A DNA stretch of 64,000 bases from contig CM065313.1 in the NCBI GenBank assembly GCA_033032175.1, positions 19,321,327 to 19,385,326 on the forward strand, in the 5' to 3' direction. The notes beneath the pieces were generated by a model. The model saw only the letters and a list, made by a program, of their open reading frames with translations, did not search any database and was not told where the DNA came from. How positions within the stretch are numbered: position 1 is the stretch's first letter; each line of letters begins with the position of its first letter. This DNA is from Saturnia japonica. Lineage: Eukaryota > Arthropoda > Insecta > Lepidoptera > Saturniidae. The translations under genes were made by a program, and so were the position numbers. Shown one piece after another: positions 45,701-53,994 of the stretch.

Positions 45701-48625
45701 TGTCCGAGCACGCCACAAAAGCTGTTTGTCTGATAAGCTGTTCGTTTATATTATTTCAGATATTACGTTTCGTTCATAATACAGTTCCAGTTCCATCGAG
45801 CGCTTTGTCAGTTGGCCGGTGAATATATACCCGAGGATCTAACAAAGAAACTCGTTGACTGCGATATTTACGAGAGTGTTGCTGCAGGAAATGCCTTGTC
45901 GTGAGTTTTCTTTTTAATAAACGGTGACGTGTGTTTGTTTATACATGATTATGCCAATGTCACGTGGAAAGAATATTTAATATTACAACGCTTTAAAAAG
46001 ACGATGGTTATTCTCCGTCAAAATCAAACCCATCTATGGTTTTTTTTTTGTTTAAAATTGTCGTATTGTTATTCAACGTCGTCTGCGTGTTATTGGATAT
46101 ACACAGATTGCTCTCGGAACACGACAAACCAAAAGAAAATCATAAATGGGTTTGTCACTTTGCGTACGGCGAACACGATCTCTACCACTTCACTATATTA
46201 CTGCATATGCACATGCTGATTTTAATCACGACAAAGCAAAAAAAATCATAGATGGGTATTATATTTGTAGGATAATAGTGTTTAAGTTATGATTTTACCA
46301 GGATAAAAAGTACCTTATGTGTTATTCTAGGTTATAGACTATCTATATACTAAAATGCATTTAAATCCGTTGAGTCGTTTTTGCGTAATTTAGTAACAAA
46401 CATACAAACTAACCATTTATTATATTTGTAGGACAACACTAGTTAAACTATGACTTTTACCGACATAAAAAGTACCATATTTGTTATTCCTGGTCATAGA
46501 ATATCTGTTTGCTAAATTTCATTCAAATGCGTTGAGCTGCTTTCGCGTGATTGAGTAACAAACATGCAAATATACACCCTTTCACATTTATTATATTTGT
46601 AGGATTCCGGTAATTTACTATATTATCATTGCATAATTCAAGAAACTATAAAATACATATATAGCGAACAAATAAAAAAATCATTGTTGGCTCACCAGAG
46701 ATGCGATTTTGTCCCCCTAATTCGGCATTCACATTTGGGGTTCAATGTTTTTTTTTTAAACTTATCAATAGGTTTATTAAGTCGTACAGTTTCACGATTA
46801 GTTCCGATTGATGTATCACTATTTAAATAAACACAATAAACTAGCAACAACACATGAAATGTCATTTTACTCTGTGCGAATAAAAAACGCACTAATTTTA
46901 AATTAGTTCCTTAGTAAAGAGTTAGCGGTAAAGTTAAACTATGATGTTTGTATACTTTTGGCTTAAGGCAGAAATCAATTTGTAAGAAAATTGCGGCATT
47001 GACATTCTCTCGTTTTCATTTGAACCTCACATCTAGTGTATTATTTTGTATTATAAAAAAATAAACACCGAGATAATGTACTTCCTCAGAAACATGCTGA
47101 AGATGGGATCATCGAAACCCTGGCCTGATGCGATGGAAGCGTTAACGGGACAGCGGAAAATGAAGGCGGACGGCCTACTGGAGTACTTCCGACCGCTGCA
47201 CGAGTGGCTCAAGGCTGAGAACCAGAGAACTGGAGAGTACATCGGATGGGAATCGAGCAAAATACGTAAATATCATGCTCATCTCATTTTTTCAATAGTT
47301 TTAGAATAGAGAATAAACTGAGATCAGATGTGTAGATAACTCAATGACACTGGCAAATGCTTCAGCGGCGCCAGAACCAGAAGAAGAAGACTACAATGTG
47401 TAGATATAGATTACTAATCGGGAGTTTTTGGCGGGATCTTGAAATGACATGTTGTGGTTTTTATTTTTAATTCATAACTTAGGTTTTTGACCCTATATTA
47501 TGTAATGTTGTGGCGTTTTGCTTGATATAGTTAGGTTTTTGTGCTTAATTGAAGTGGATTATAAATATAAGCTGAAAGCATTCATTCAGAGGTCCCACAA
47601 AATCATCCTAGAAAGTTCTAACAAGGGAACCACCGTGTTGTTAGGATACTGAATCGTCATAACACGTGACATTATAATTCACTCGATAATGGCAGTAATG
47701 GTCTTCATTAAAGAGGACCGGTTGCCAAGTTAGGTAGAAGAAGAAGAAAAAGAAGATTACTAAACATCGGCTAATAGGTCTAAAGCGTATGCGCAAATGT
47801 TATAATAGAGTTAATTAAATAAATTTAATCACGGTGATTTATATTATGTAATATGTGCATATATATGCATACATGGTCTGTGCATTTATCTTTTCTAAGT
47901 TTTGTGCTAGATCGGTATTTTATAGGCCACTGAGCTCAAATTTGACATTTAAAACTTTTCTATATGTCTGGATTTAACTCAAAAACGGCTAAACCGATTT
48001 TAATAAAAAATTGTACATAAGAAGTTTAAGTAATTTCGCAATTGATAGGCTGTAAAAAAATCCGAATAATTGAGTAAGAATAAAATTTTGAGACATAAAT
48101 TACTGCGTAATAAACGCATCCGGAGTCAAGGGCGCATCTAGTATTTTATATATTCTATTAGACTAGACAAAAATTGCTACAAATTAATCTCCCGTTCTGC
48201 GTTCGATAATTAATGTAATGCGGTCTGTTTTGATATAAAATATAGCCAATTGCCTATGGACTAACACAGGCTACTATGACCACTTAATATCAAGTGAATC
48301 GCATGCCTGTTTTATACTTCTCATGTAAAAGTGAGATAGGACTGGATTATTGAAGGTGTACTACTAGATTATTACCTTTAGATCTTATTCGTCATTAAAG
48401 TAAAAAGAAGAATACATTACAACTCCTAGAAGAGTATAATTAAACGTTCTCTTTCAGAATATTGCACGGCAGAACAAATAGACGCGCTGAACGCAAAGGA
48501 TTCCACGACCGAGTCACCGGACACGATCAAGTCGTGACTCTTCAACTAATGTACTTACAGCATAGTCTAATTTATATGGTAGTCAAGCAAGACAGTATTC
48601 ATAATAAAACTTTTTGTAAGGTCGT
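36796..48625 (+). CDS. Ance-like: Angiotensin-converting enzyme-like dipeptidyl carboxypeptidase (whole gene)
   Basis: A zinc metallopeptidase of family M2 (ACE) that removes C-terminal dipeptides from peptides. In insects it is a secreted, single-domain enzyme linked to peptide processing in haemolymph, gut and reproductive tissue. Eleven coding exons join in phase (36799-37017, 38332-38587, 39095-39238, 42034-42225, 42624-42891, 43388-43512 or 43239-43363, 43997-44124, 45072-45286, 45760-45900, 47090-47265, 48458-48537) to give 647 residues. I see a signal peptide (1-24, hydrophobic [13 protein letters not shown]), HEMGH at 377-381 with its two His ligands and Glu base, third ligand Glu405 in FHEAVGD, and His347, Lys505, His507, Arg516 and Tyr517. 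These five match testis-ACE His353, Lys511, His513, Arg522 and Tyr523 at a constant offset of six. Three cysteine pairs are kept (144/152, 346/364, 532/550). No transmembrane anchor follows, so it should be soluble. Oddity: exon 6 is duplicated (6a/6b). The N-glycosylation sites NYT, NIT, NSS, NFT, NLT and NRT fit secretion. Confidence 0.95.
36799..37017 (+). CDS. ACE coding exon 1: start, signal peptide
   Basis: Residues 1-73. ATG lies four bases after the TTTCTAG acceptor (AG at 36,794-36,795), so the exon begins in 5' UTR at 36,796. The signal peptide [20 protein letters not shown] (then ATQG) is followed by the M2-type N-terminal helix ([18 protein letters not shown]) and two glycosylation sites. 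The donor is CTT|GTAAGT, phase 0. The open frame continues past the donor into intron 1 as far as 37,110, where it reads LINE-derived sequence. Confidence 0.93.
37039..37110 (+). pseudogene. RTE-like LINE fragment in ACE intron 1
   Basis: [20 protein letters not shown] is the conserved stretch of RTE/BovB-like LINE ORF2 C-termini. It starts only about 20 bases after the exon-1 donor and is in frame with exon 1, stopping at 37,110. It is a short remnant on the sense strand of the gene. Confidence 0.7.
37540..38119 (-). pseudogene. LINE ORF2 C-terminus in ACE intron 1, antisense
   Basis: The minus-strand frame (38,119-37,883) reads [40 protein letters not shown], the typical post-RT region of a CR1/jockey-like LINE. 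Further 3' sequence to about 37,540 continues in broken frames ([39 protein letters not shown]). This is a different family from the 16.7-kb LINE, 5'-truncated and decayed, with T/A homopolymers at about 37,868-37,912. Confidence 0.75.
38332..38587 (+). CDS. ACE coding exon 2
   Basis: Residues 74-158 plus the first base of codon 159. Acceptor TTCTCAG|ATC, donor CCTG|GTGAGT. Contains the first disulphide pair (Cys144 in AKICSY, Cys152 in SSKCDL) and the hydrophilic helical region that forms the lid of the M2 active-site cleft in known structures. Confidence 0.93.
39095..39238 (+). CDS. ACE coding exon 3
   Basis: Residues 159-206 plus one base. Acceptor AATTGCAG|ATA, donor AATG|GTAAAT, phase 1. 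The translation [20 protein letters not shown] then [15 protein letters not shown] is a hallmark M2 segment (HxWxxWHxxxG). Confidence 0.93.
39424..39840 (+). mobile_element. 'CTAGCTGTGCCC' element in ACE intron 3
   Basis: Begins ACACTAGCTGTGCCCGCGGC, with TACGTGGACTACAAATTGCC, ATGCTTATTGTGGGTGTTCC and CAGCGTAAGCCATTTAAGCG, then GAAAGTTCCGTCAAAATAGG and AACCGTTTCGGAGATTAGCG near the 3' end. Same family as 12,827 and 48,636. An inverted partial copy lies in the same intron at 40,715-41,060. Confidence 0.75.
40715..41060 (-). mobile_element. Inverted partial copy of the same element in ACE intron 3
   Basis: GTTCCGGTTAATCTCCGAAA, TTGACAGATAGCTGATATTA, GGGTTCCACACAAATAAAAA, ACTGGTCATGGTGATTCAAT and CGCTTACGTTGAGTAATCCA are the reverse complement of the 3' to central blocks of 39,424-39,840. 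It ends near GCATTTTTTTTTTAATATCC, GGAAGCACGAATCACGCGTG. The two copies could pair in the pre-mRNA. Confidence 0.7.
41303..41485 (-). repeat. 3' part of the 'ACTAGCTGACC' element, inverted, in ACE intron 3
   Basis: ACTAGCAATCGCCCTAAGGT then CGAAATTC is the reverse of the end of the copy at 35,046-35,660 (GTCGAGTTTCGATCATTGGG, CGACCGCTAGT). Agreement continues through TTGACATTTGCAGTATTCAT and GTCACTTTTCGTTGAGTGAC. Confidence 0.7.
42034..42225 (+). CDS. ACE coding exon 4
   Basis: Residues 207-270 plus one base. Acceptor ACTTTCAG|ACT, donor TTGG|GTAAGA. Contains [20 protein letters not shown] and GPIPAHLLG, the latter one of the most conserved M2 strings. This exon and exon 5 join inside the GNMWAQ motif. 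Confidence 0.94.
42624..42891 (+). CDS. ACE coding exon 5
   Basis: Residues 271-359 plus two bases. Acceptor CTTACAG|GAA, donor TTTTAG|GTAATA. Carries [19 protein letters not shown], the [18 protein letters not shown] block with Cys346 and the substrate-binding His347 (His353 of testis ACE), and ends in GEDF. Its two-base overhang AG is completed to Arg by either exon 6a or 6b (both begin with G). Confidence 0.95.
43239..43363 (+). CDS. ACE alternative exon 6a (HEMGH copy 1)
   Basis: 125 nt, the same phase as 6b. With the AG from exon 5 it encodes [42 protein letters not shown] and the first base of Gly402. Both His zinc ligands, the catalytic Glu and the disulphide Cys are intact. I count 30 of 42 residues identical to 6b. 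Acceptor TTTAAAG|G is weak, with little pyrimidine tract. Donor is CCAG|GTAAAT. The next intron-like gap to 6b is only 24 nt. It could be a mutually exclusive exon, or a decaying duplicate that still reads open. Confidence 0.85.
43364..43387 (+). promoter_or_regulatory. 24-nt spacer between exons 6a and 6b: donor and acceptor too close to splice
   Basis: The spacer begins GTAAAT (5' splice site of 6a) and ends TTTTGAACCAG (3' splice site of 6b) with a pyrimidine-rich middle. It is far below the minimum length of a spliced insect intron. A branch-point-like CTAAT (43,355-43,359) lies 29 nt before the 6b AG but inside the coding sequence of 6a. Splicing to 6b therefore probably needs sequence within 6a, which would enforce use of one exon or the other. 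Confidence 0.65.
43388..43512 (+). CDS. ACE exon 6b (HEMGH copy 2, the more canonical)
   Basis: 125 nt encoding [42 protein letters not shown], residues 360-401. HEMGH is at 377-381. Acceptor TTGAACCAG|G with a good pyrimidine tract, donor CCAG|GTGACT. IKMCT and FREGANPG look closest to typical insect ACE, so I use 6b for the reference protein. Differences from 6a cluster just before the HEMGH motif and in the following helix. Confidence 0.93.
43997..44124 (+). CDS. ACE coding exon 7 (third zinc ligand)
   Basis: Residues 402-444. Acceptor TTAACAG|GTT, donor [32 protein letters not shown] contains Glu405, the third zinc ligand, 24 residues after the last His of HEMGH, as in human ACE. It continues with the usual acidic loop ([18 protein letters not shown]). 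Confidence 0.94.
44200..44346 (+). pseudogene. LINE ORF2 remnant in ACE intron 7, sense
   Basis: The plus-strand frame reads [40 protein letters not shown]. The pattern RP.LLYGSE.W..K......L...EMRMLR is the well-known C-terminal region of LINE reverse transcriptases. About 49 codons, then a stop. The downstream part to about 44,400 is decayed. Confidence 0.7.
44400..45071. other. ACE intron 7, remainder
   Basis: No further gene. Two overlapping ~85-codon open frames at 44,587-44,854 have no protein resemblance and lie between good splice sites of the host gene, so I treat them as chance frames. The acceptor of exon 8 is TGTTTGCAG at 45,071. Confidence 0.6.
45072..45286 (+). CDS. ACE coding exon 8
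   Basis: Residues 445-515 plus two bases. Acceptor TTTGCAG|GGT, donor [31 protein letters not shown] then [20 protein letters not shown] is the conserved M2 C-terminal subdomain. AAKYHV holds Lys505 and His507 (Lys511 and His513 in testis ACE), which bind the substrate carboxylate and backbone. Confidence 0.94.
45760..45900 (+). CDS. ACE coding exon 9
   Basis: Residues 516-562 plus two bases. Acceptor TATTTCAG|ATA, donor TTGTC|GTGAGT. Begins [18 protein letters not shown]: Arg516 corresponds to the chloride-binding Arg522 and Tyr517 to the transition-state Tyr523. Cys532 and Cys550 form the last expected disulphide. Position 529 is Arg in FQFHRALC, where vertebrate ACE has Glu. Confidence 0.94.
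46263..46602 (+). repeat. Tandem pair of ~170-bp element tails in ACE intron 9
   Basis: Two consecutive copies each begin GGATAATAGTGTTTAAGTTA or GGACAACACTAGTTAAACTA, pass through ATAAAAAGTACC and GTTATTC..GGT.ATAGA.TATCT, and end CATTTATTATATTTGTAGGA. They are diverged but colinear. The repeated tail with an ATTTGTAGGA end suggests 3' ends of one interspersed element arranged head to tail. Short open frames at 45,929-46,251 just upstream are not genes. Confidence 0.65.
47090..47265 (+). CDS. ACE coding exon 10
   Basis: Residues 563-621 plus one base. Acceptor CTTCCTCAG|A, donor [30 protein letters not shown] then [20 protein letters not shown] matches the conserved M2 C-terminal block (MLxxGSSxPWPxAxxxxTG). 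The longer open frame that starts before the acceptor is intronic. Confidence 0.94.
48458..48537 (+). CDS. ACE coding exon 11: C-terminus and stop
   Basis: Residues 622-647, stop TGA at 48,535-48,537. Acceptor CTCTTTCAG|AAT. The tail [20 protein letters not shown] then PDTIKS is hydrophilic, with no membrane anchor or GPI-type hydrophobic end, so the enzyme should be secreted. An overlapping longer frame in another phase is an artefact. Confidence 0.88.
48603..48608 (+). terminator. AATAAA polyadenylation signal of the ACE gene
   Basis: AATAAA lies 66 bases after the stop codon, followed by CTTTTTGTAAGGTCGTATCG, consistent with cleavage near 48,620-48,630. This gives a very short 3' UTR. A repeat element begins almost immediately afterwards. 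Confidence 0.75.
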
Positions 48626-48635
48626 ATCGTTTTAT

Positions 48636-49335
48636 TTACGTTACGTGGACTACAGAATGCCCGCGCGAATCTTTGTGAATGCTTATTGTGGGTGTTCCTT
48701 AGAAGATAGATCTATATTCTCCTGGACTTTTTTGTAGGTATTTTTAATTCCTATAGTTGTCATACATTAATTTGCTATATCTCTTATGGTTTATTCAGCA
48801 TAAGCCATTTAAGCGCCTGAATTGATTCACCATGACCAGTTTTATTTATTTGTGCGGAACCCTAATTCTTTTTCTAAAATAAAAGTAGCATAAGTTACTT
48901 CCTATATCATTTTAGGATTATTAATATGCCATGTCAAAAATAATGCTTATAAATATATTTTTCATTTTAAACAAATCTTTGTCACAAGTACCTTATTGTG
49001 GCTTATATATAAGAGATAGCCCTATGCTGTCGCCGACTTTTTTTATGATATACTAATAGCCAATATTTTTGTAGAACAATGTATCTCTGTATCGTTAACG
49101 ACTACGTCAGCGCACGCGTATAAAGTAGTTCGGGAGGGCCTCGACTTCCGACTTACGTAACAAAAATCAGGATTTAAGGCTAACTAAGAGTTGTAACCTA
49201 ATATTAGTACTATTCCTCGTGAGTCTAGCTATCACATACAAAAATAATTTTCTAATCCGACCGGTAGTTCCAGAGATTAGTGTATTTAAACAAACTATCA
49301 AACAAACTTTTCCGCTTTATTCTAATAGTGTAGAT
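48636..49335 (+). mobile_element. 'CTAGCTGTGCCC' family element abutting the ACE 3' end
   Basis: Enters the family at TTACGTGGACTACAGAATGC, with AATGCTTATTGTGGGTGTTC, CAGCATAAGCCATTTAAGCG, GTACCTTATTGTGGCTTATA, ATGCTGTCGCCGACTTTTTT and the 3' end CTTTTCCGCTTTATTCTAAT then AGTGTAGATT. It lacks the first ~20 bases seen in other copies. With 15,345-16,045 it is the longest copy here and lets the ~700-bp family be pieced together. Confidence 0.75.
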
Positions 49336-49520
49336 TTATACCCCATAGATGAAGTATAGTATCATAGATTGGCAATAAGTTGAATAAGAAGACCAAACCG
49401 GAGTATAATATGTGTATTATTTTTTAAATTCTTTGTTATACGAGTTATATCCAAGTGCAGTACATGTAACCATAAGTAAACACGTCTACTATACATTAAA
49501 TTGCACTTTAAAACTTTAAC
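49336..49520. other. Short intergenic segment
   Basis: AT-rich, nothing seen. Confidence 0.5.
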
Positions 49521-49745
49521 TGCCTCGTTAGCCTAGTGGTCTTAAGCGCGACTGCTATGATCGAGGTTCGATTCCCAGGTCGAGCAAAGTGTTATTGGGT
49601 TTTTCCTATGAAATTCTCAGTAGCAGCTCGGAGTTTGGCTTCATGCCCGATTAAAGGCAATAGGCTCGCCCTCTATTACATAGGACCTAAAAACATACTC
49701 GGCGAACTAACCTAACCCTTCGGGGAATATAGGCAGCATGGTATG
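49521..49745 (+). mobile_element. tRNA-derived SINE, copy 1
   Basis: Head TGCCTCGTTAGCCTAGTGGT contains an A-box-like element, and GAGGTTCGATTCCCAGG (about 49,562-49,578) a B box. Spacing is that of a tRNA gene. The body then reads AAGTGTTATTGGGTTTTTCC, CAGTAGCAGCTCGGAGTTTG, CCCGATTAAAGGCAATAGGC and AAAAACATACTCGGCG. The copy at 57,989-58,239 in opposite orientation shares all these blocks. Confidence 0.85.
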
Positions 49746-50249
49746 ATTTCGCAAAAATTTGTTTGTTTCATATAGGCCGATAGCTCATGCGAAAATGGTC
49801 TCGTAATGCCTATTTCATTCTGACACAAGCGAATGCTACTATGCTCTTTCTTTTTCGAGTTACCGATCTGTACTATACTAAATCTATGGTTTTAACAGAA
49901 ATCTATAAACGTCGCGCTATGCCCGAATAGCCGAATATAACGCGAGAGAAACAACTGCACTTTCGTATTACCCTATTTCCTTCTGAGAAACCAACAGATT
50001 TTAATATTTTTTAATAGAGAAAGTACTATAAAAAGGACTTTCGCTATACCTGTATATTATTATTTTATTTTTAATATACATAAAAGTTGTTTGCTGAATG
50101 TCGGTCGATGGAGAGTCGGTATAACTGGGCAATTTTTATAATGTAACATTCCTTGTTCTTATAACATGTAATTTATGGAAAAACTAAAACACCGGGACAT
50201 GGTTGTCTGTACTCTCTATGTACATAGCCTATGCTTGCGTTTGACCACT

Positions 50250-50650
50250 ACCTCGCCTCATCGTAAGTAATTATGTGGTCAGCCATGGAGCACGCTTGCC
50301 TAGAAGGCAATTGCCTATTCACTCGAGACCTGAAGATACCCAGGTTATAATTATCGAGAAAAACAAAATCTGGTAAAGAGTTCGCATGATAAATGTGCTA
50401 GAAAACACTTCTTGCGCAATTGTGGAATATCAACCATAAATCGATTGTTTCGCCGTGTCACTTGTCGTCCGATGGTGGGAGGGGGATGGGGTAATTAAAT
50501 TGTGTAATTCCAACGCACCCTCGTTGAAATGTATCCGGTAAAAAATCGATAAACTGGCAACTGTACGTCGATGTTGAACTCTCTGCAGCCTTGCCTCAAC
50601 TAGCGAATCGTTGCCATTGAGTCTTTTCGCACGCCACTCGAATGCCCCAA
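50250..50650 (-). pseudogene. LINE ORF2 C-terminal fragment, heavily decayed
   Basis: Minus-strand frame: AFEWRAKRLNGNDSLVEARL, QRVQHRRTVASLSIFYRIHF, NEGALELHNLITPSP. These parallel LDSIERRARRL, LKHRRKVACLSVFYR and HFGECVQELHNLILPNP at 24,447-23,955, so it is a related LINE end. Later residues are frameshifted. The 73-codon plus-strand frame at 50,667 is unrelated and unsupported. Confidence 0.7.
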
Positions 50651-52922
50651 TGCCTTAAGTTGGTACTTGGCCGATCGTCCTAAAGATGAAAGCATGCACG
50701 ACCGGAAAAATATAATATTTGCAGTATTGCTATTATGGACTAAAAGCCACCTGCGTTTTCTCTTAATTGTCGGTGTTCAAAATTGCTGCCTGATTTATGA
50801 AAGGGTTTATAAAATAAATGTCCTAAGAAAACTGCAAATGTCGATTTGGAGTTTGTTTGGAGATCGTATAGGTCGAAGTGTACCTTGATGATCTACCATC
50901 TGTTATGGTGATTTCATAAATAAATAAAAAGGCATGTATATCACTGTTTTAATTTACGTAACTTACATAATTTTAAATTGAACATAATAGTTTCGTGGTA
51001 TGGAATGAATCAACTTAAATTGACCACGTTGGCTTGTGCACAATTAGACAGGTCTCTCTAAACCTAAAGAAACAGAATGACATATTCTTTAATGAAACAT
51101 TGTATATTTGTTGTTTTTAAACGGCCAGGCCAGTAGAACATAATGGAGATCGAGGCACCACAGGTATATTTATAATAATATGCTAGACTTAATTGTACTA
51201 TACTATTCAACGAACATACCACATTCCACAAAGCTAGTCGCTCCGTAGAAAAACAACACTTTTTAGTCTTGTTTTCAGATACATTTTGAATGGGATTAAA
51301 GTTACAAATATGTATGTTAATAAAAAGTAATTGATATGCAGTAGATAAGGTGGTTATAAACTCTCACACATATTTTAAATCTCAACTAATATTACACAAG
51401 TAATAAATTCGAAATGTCCCTTTATCGTATCAAAATAACATCTTTTTTAACCCACTTAGAACAAAACAATTTTTAACAAAAAAGAAAATCAAGTTCAACC
51501 ATTTTAAAGAGTTACCTGGTGTATCTTACAAGTTGAAAGTCCAATGCCAATGAAATCAAAATGGGACCATTCTAGAGATATGTCTCCTATCAAACAAAAA
51601 ATAATCATCCAAATCGGTTAATAAACAAAGAAGTTATGGCTGAACATTCATTAAAAAAGAAATATACATTCGAATTAAGTAACCTCCGTGTTTTTGTTGA
51701 CAAATTTCTTGTACTAAATTCAAACCATTTGTCTATACGTTTGTTACGGTTCATCTACGAAACGTTTGGAGCGATTTTGAGAGAACTTTCATTGGCAGAT
51801 AGCTGATATTATAACTCTGGCTAATTTTATTTTAGAAAAAAATTTGAGTTTCCACGCAAATAATATAAACCAAAGCAGCAGAGCCTAGGATTTAAAAAAT
51901 AATAATGACACTTTTAATTTGGTATCCTAATAGGCTGAGAATTTAATAAAAAAAAATTAATTTAAGTCTAAAATATAATCTCAAATGATTTTCTTAGATT
52001 AATAACGGATTGATTTTGTATTTATTTTGATATGAAAACCGCATTGTGATATGGTTTCATTAAGCATAAAAATTGTCTTTACGGTTATATAGTTAAATAA
52101 TTTCCAGAATTATTGAAGTGCTCGGTGTGTATGTGTGTGTGTGTGTGACACAGATTAAGATAATGATATACTTCTCATGTTATCAGATGAAGACATCTCT
52201 AAGGAGCGATACACATTTCCAATTTACTATATTCATATAATGCAATATAGTTTTTTGTTTATTTTTGTGCTTTCCCGATAGAATTACTGGTCTGATCCAT
52301 TTTAATCTATCTTGGTAGGTAATTAACGTATTTATTTGGTTTTTAAAATCGACTCACTATTGCATTTCTCGACATGTATTGTATATGGCGGTCCAATAGG
52401 ATGCTTGCGTGAGGGCTTAGATGCTGAAAAATAATTTATTTATCCCGTTACATTAAAAAAATGCGTGAGTGTCTTGGAACACTCGGTTGAACCAATTCTT
52501 GACGGAAAATTCTTACACTTTTTTCGCCTTGCCCCCGTCCGTACCATGCGATAGAAACGTCGTCTTTCCTAATTTAACAAAATGTGTAATTTTAATGTCT
52601 CTTCGTATGTAGCTATCTTTCTGGATTCTCTTATGCTTGGCGTATCTCTTCAGCTAATGTATAGTTGTAAATCTTTATTTTTGTCGATATACAATATGTA
52701 TTAAAAACCCCATCGGATCTGAGAGGGTGTTATTAGGTATCGAGATTATATTATGTTTGTTATCAATCTTAGATTATAATTTAAAAAAATACCCCTAATA
52801 AAATGTAAAAAAAATTATTAAATGAGGAGTCTTACATGGCAATACAGGCGGCGCGGCACAGGATACCACAATTGTTATTTATCTCTGGGTACCACATACT
52901 ACTAAACGTACCGCTGCGCCAT
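50651..52922. other. Intergenic with repeat copies
   Basis: 51,475-51,690 is an inverted copy of the TTTATGAACCGATTTGG repeat (CCAATGCCAATGAAATCAAA; ATCATCCAAATCGGTTAATA). 51,730-51,870 is an inverted fragment of the CTAGCTGTGCCC element (TTGGCAGATAGCTGATATTA). 52,125-52,148 is a GT microsatellite. 52,849-52,922 just left of the Transib-like element is GC-richer (CAGGCGGCGCGGCACAGGAT). No gene seen. Confidence 0.55.
52125..52148. repeat. (GT)n microsatellite
   Basis: GTGTGTATGTGTGTGTGTGT and following, with one interruption. Confidence 0.9.
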
Positions 52923-53502
52923 CACAGTGGGCTGAAATTGGAGCCTCCCTTTCATAGGATTTTAGAAAAATTAAATATGTTATTTCATAGTTTTAAGTAT
53001 ACAGTTTAGTCAAAACAGTCATATCATTGTATAATTTAGCAATTTCAAGCTTTATTTTTACCTTCTACACCATATAATATGGACTTGTAAATTTCAAATG
53101 TATGAAAATGGATTTTCTTTTCATCATAACTTTTTTGTGTTTTGAGTTGTAAAGCTGAAACTTATACATATCGTTACTGGGGTGGTAACGAACCCTTAGG
53201 ACCTTTCACCTTGACCCCGGGCGTCCCCGTTCAACAGATATTTGTTGATGAAAATTTCATACTTTGATGACATTGTATTGAGGTGAAATCATCAATCTGT
53301 AGGTTTAATTTCGACCTGAATGCTATAGGTATCGATTAATAAAGTTACCCCTGTTTTACCCTACCGCTTCTTTTTCAAAAATACGATTCAGAATTAGTTA
53401 AAAAAATGAAATATACCTATTTTTCTTTATTAAAAGTTGTACATTACCTATAAATTGGGACTATCTACTTAAATTAACACCAATTATAATTAATAAATTA
53501 CC

Positions 53503-53769
53503 GTAGCGACATCTCTCGCCACAACTGACGCATCAACGCATCGACACAACTACGTAGCGATACATAGCGACATTTATCGAGCCACATAGGACGCATCTTA
53601 CTATCCTACATTGCGCTATAGAAATTCACTCTATCGTTGAGTATATATACAAGAACCCGACTACAACAGTCGGGGCAGCTGCCCGCCAGACATAGCACCC
53701 GTCTGGCCGGAGGATCCTCCCTTTTCTATGGCGGATGAGGAACTTTACTCTCTGTTCCTCACCTCCGCT
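53503..53769. mobile_element. ~267-bp insert between AAATTACC direct repeats, possible solo LTR
   Basis: The insert is flanked by AAATTACC at 53,495-53,502 and 53,770-53,777. It begins GTAGCGACATCTCTCGCC and contains a TATA-like GAGTATATATACAAGAACCC followed by GACTACAACAGTCGGGGC, a promoter-like layout reminiscent of insect LTRs. It lacks clean TG...CA ends at these borders. It is not part of the inverted repeat of the host element. Identity is uncertain: solo LTR, other insertion, or a chance match of flanks. Confidence 0.4.
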
Positions 53770-53777
53770 AAATTACC

Positions 53778-53990
53778 AATTTAGCAATTTCAAGCTTTCT
53801 TTTTACCTTATATACCAAATAATATTGACTTGTAAATTTTATATGTATGAAAATGAAATTGCCTGTCTTCATCACTTTTTTTGTTTTCAATTATAAAGCT
53901 GAAACTTATACGTATCGTTACCGAGGTGGTAACGAACCCTTAGGCCCTTTGACATTGAGCCCAGGCATCCCCGTTCAAAAGATATGAGTT
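53778..53990 (+). repeat. Diverged direct repeat of an inner TIR segment
   Basis: AATTTAGCAATTTCAAGCTT, ATGTATGAAAATGAAATT, AAAGCTGAAACTTATACGTA, TCGTTACCGAGGTGGTAACG and AACCCTTAGGCCCTTTGACA parallel 53,031-53,235 in the same orientation but with many substitutions. It is older or less homogenised than the outer pair, which match each other better. It leads straight into the transposase remnant. Confidence 0.75.
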
Positions 53991-53994
53991 AATT

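Noticed and set aside
47051..47260. 69-codon minus-strand frame over ACE exon 10
   Set aside because: Antisense shadow of a well-supported exon.
49521..49600. Functional tRNA gene
   Set aside because: The tRNA-like head continues into a 150-bp body shared with 57,989-58,239, which is the signature of a SINE.
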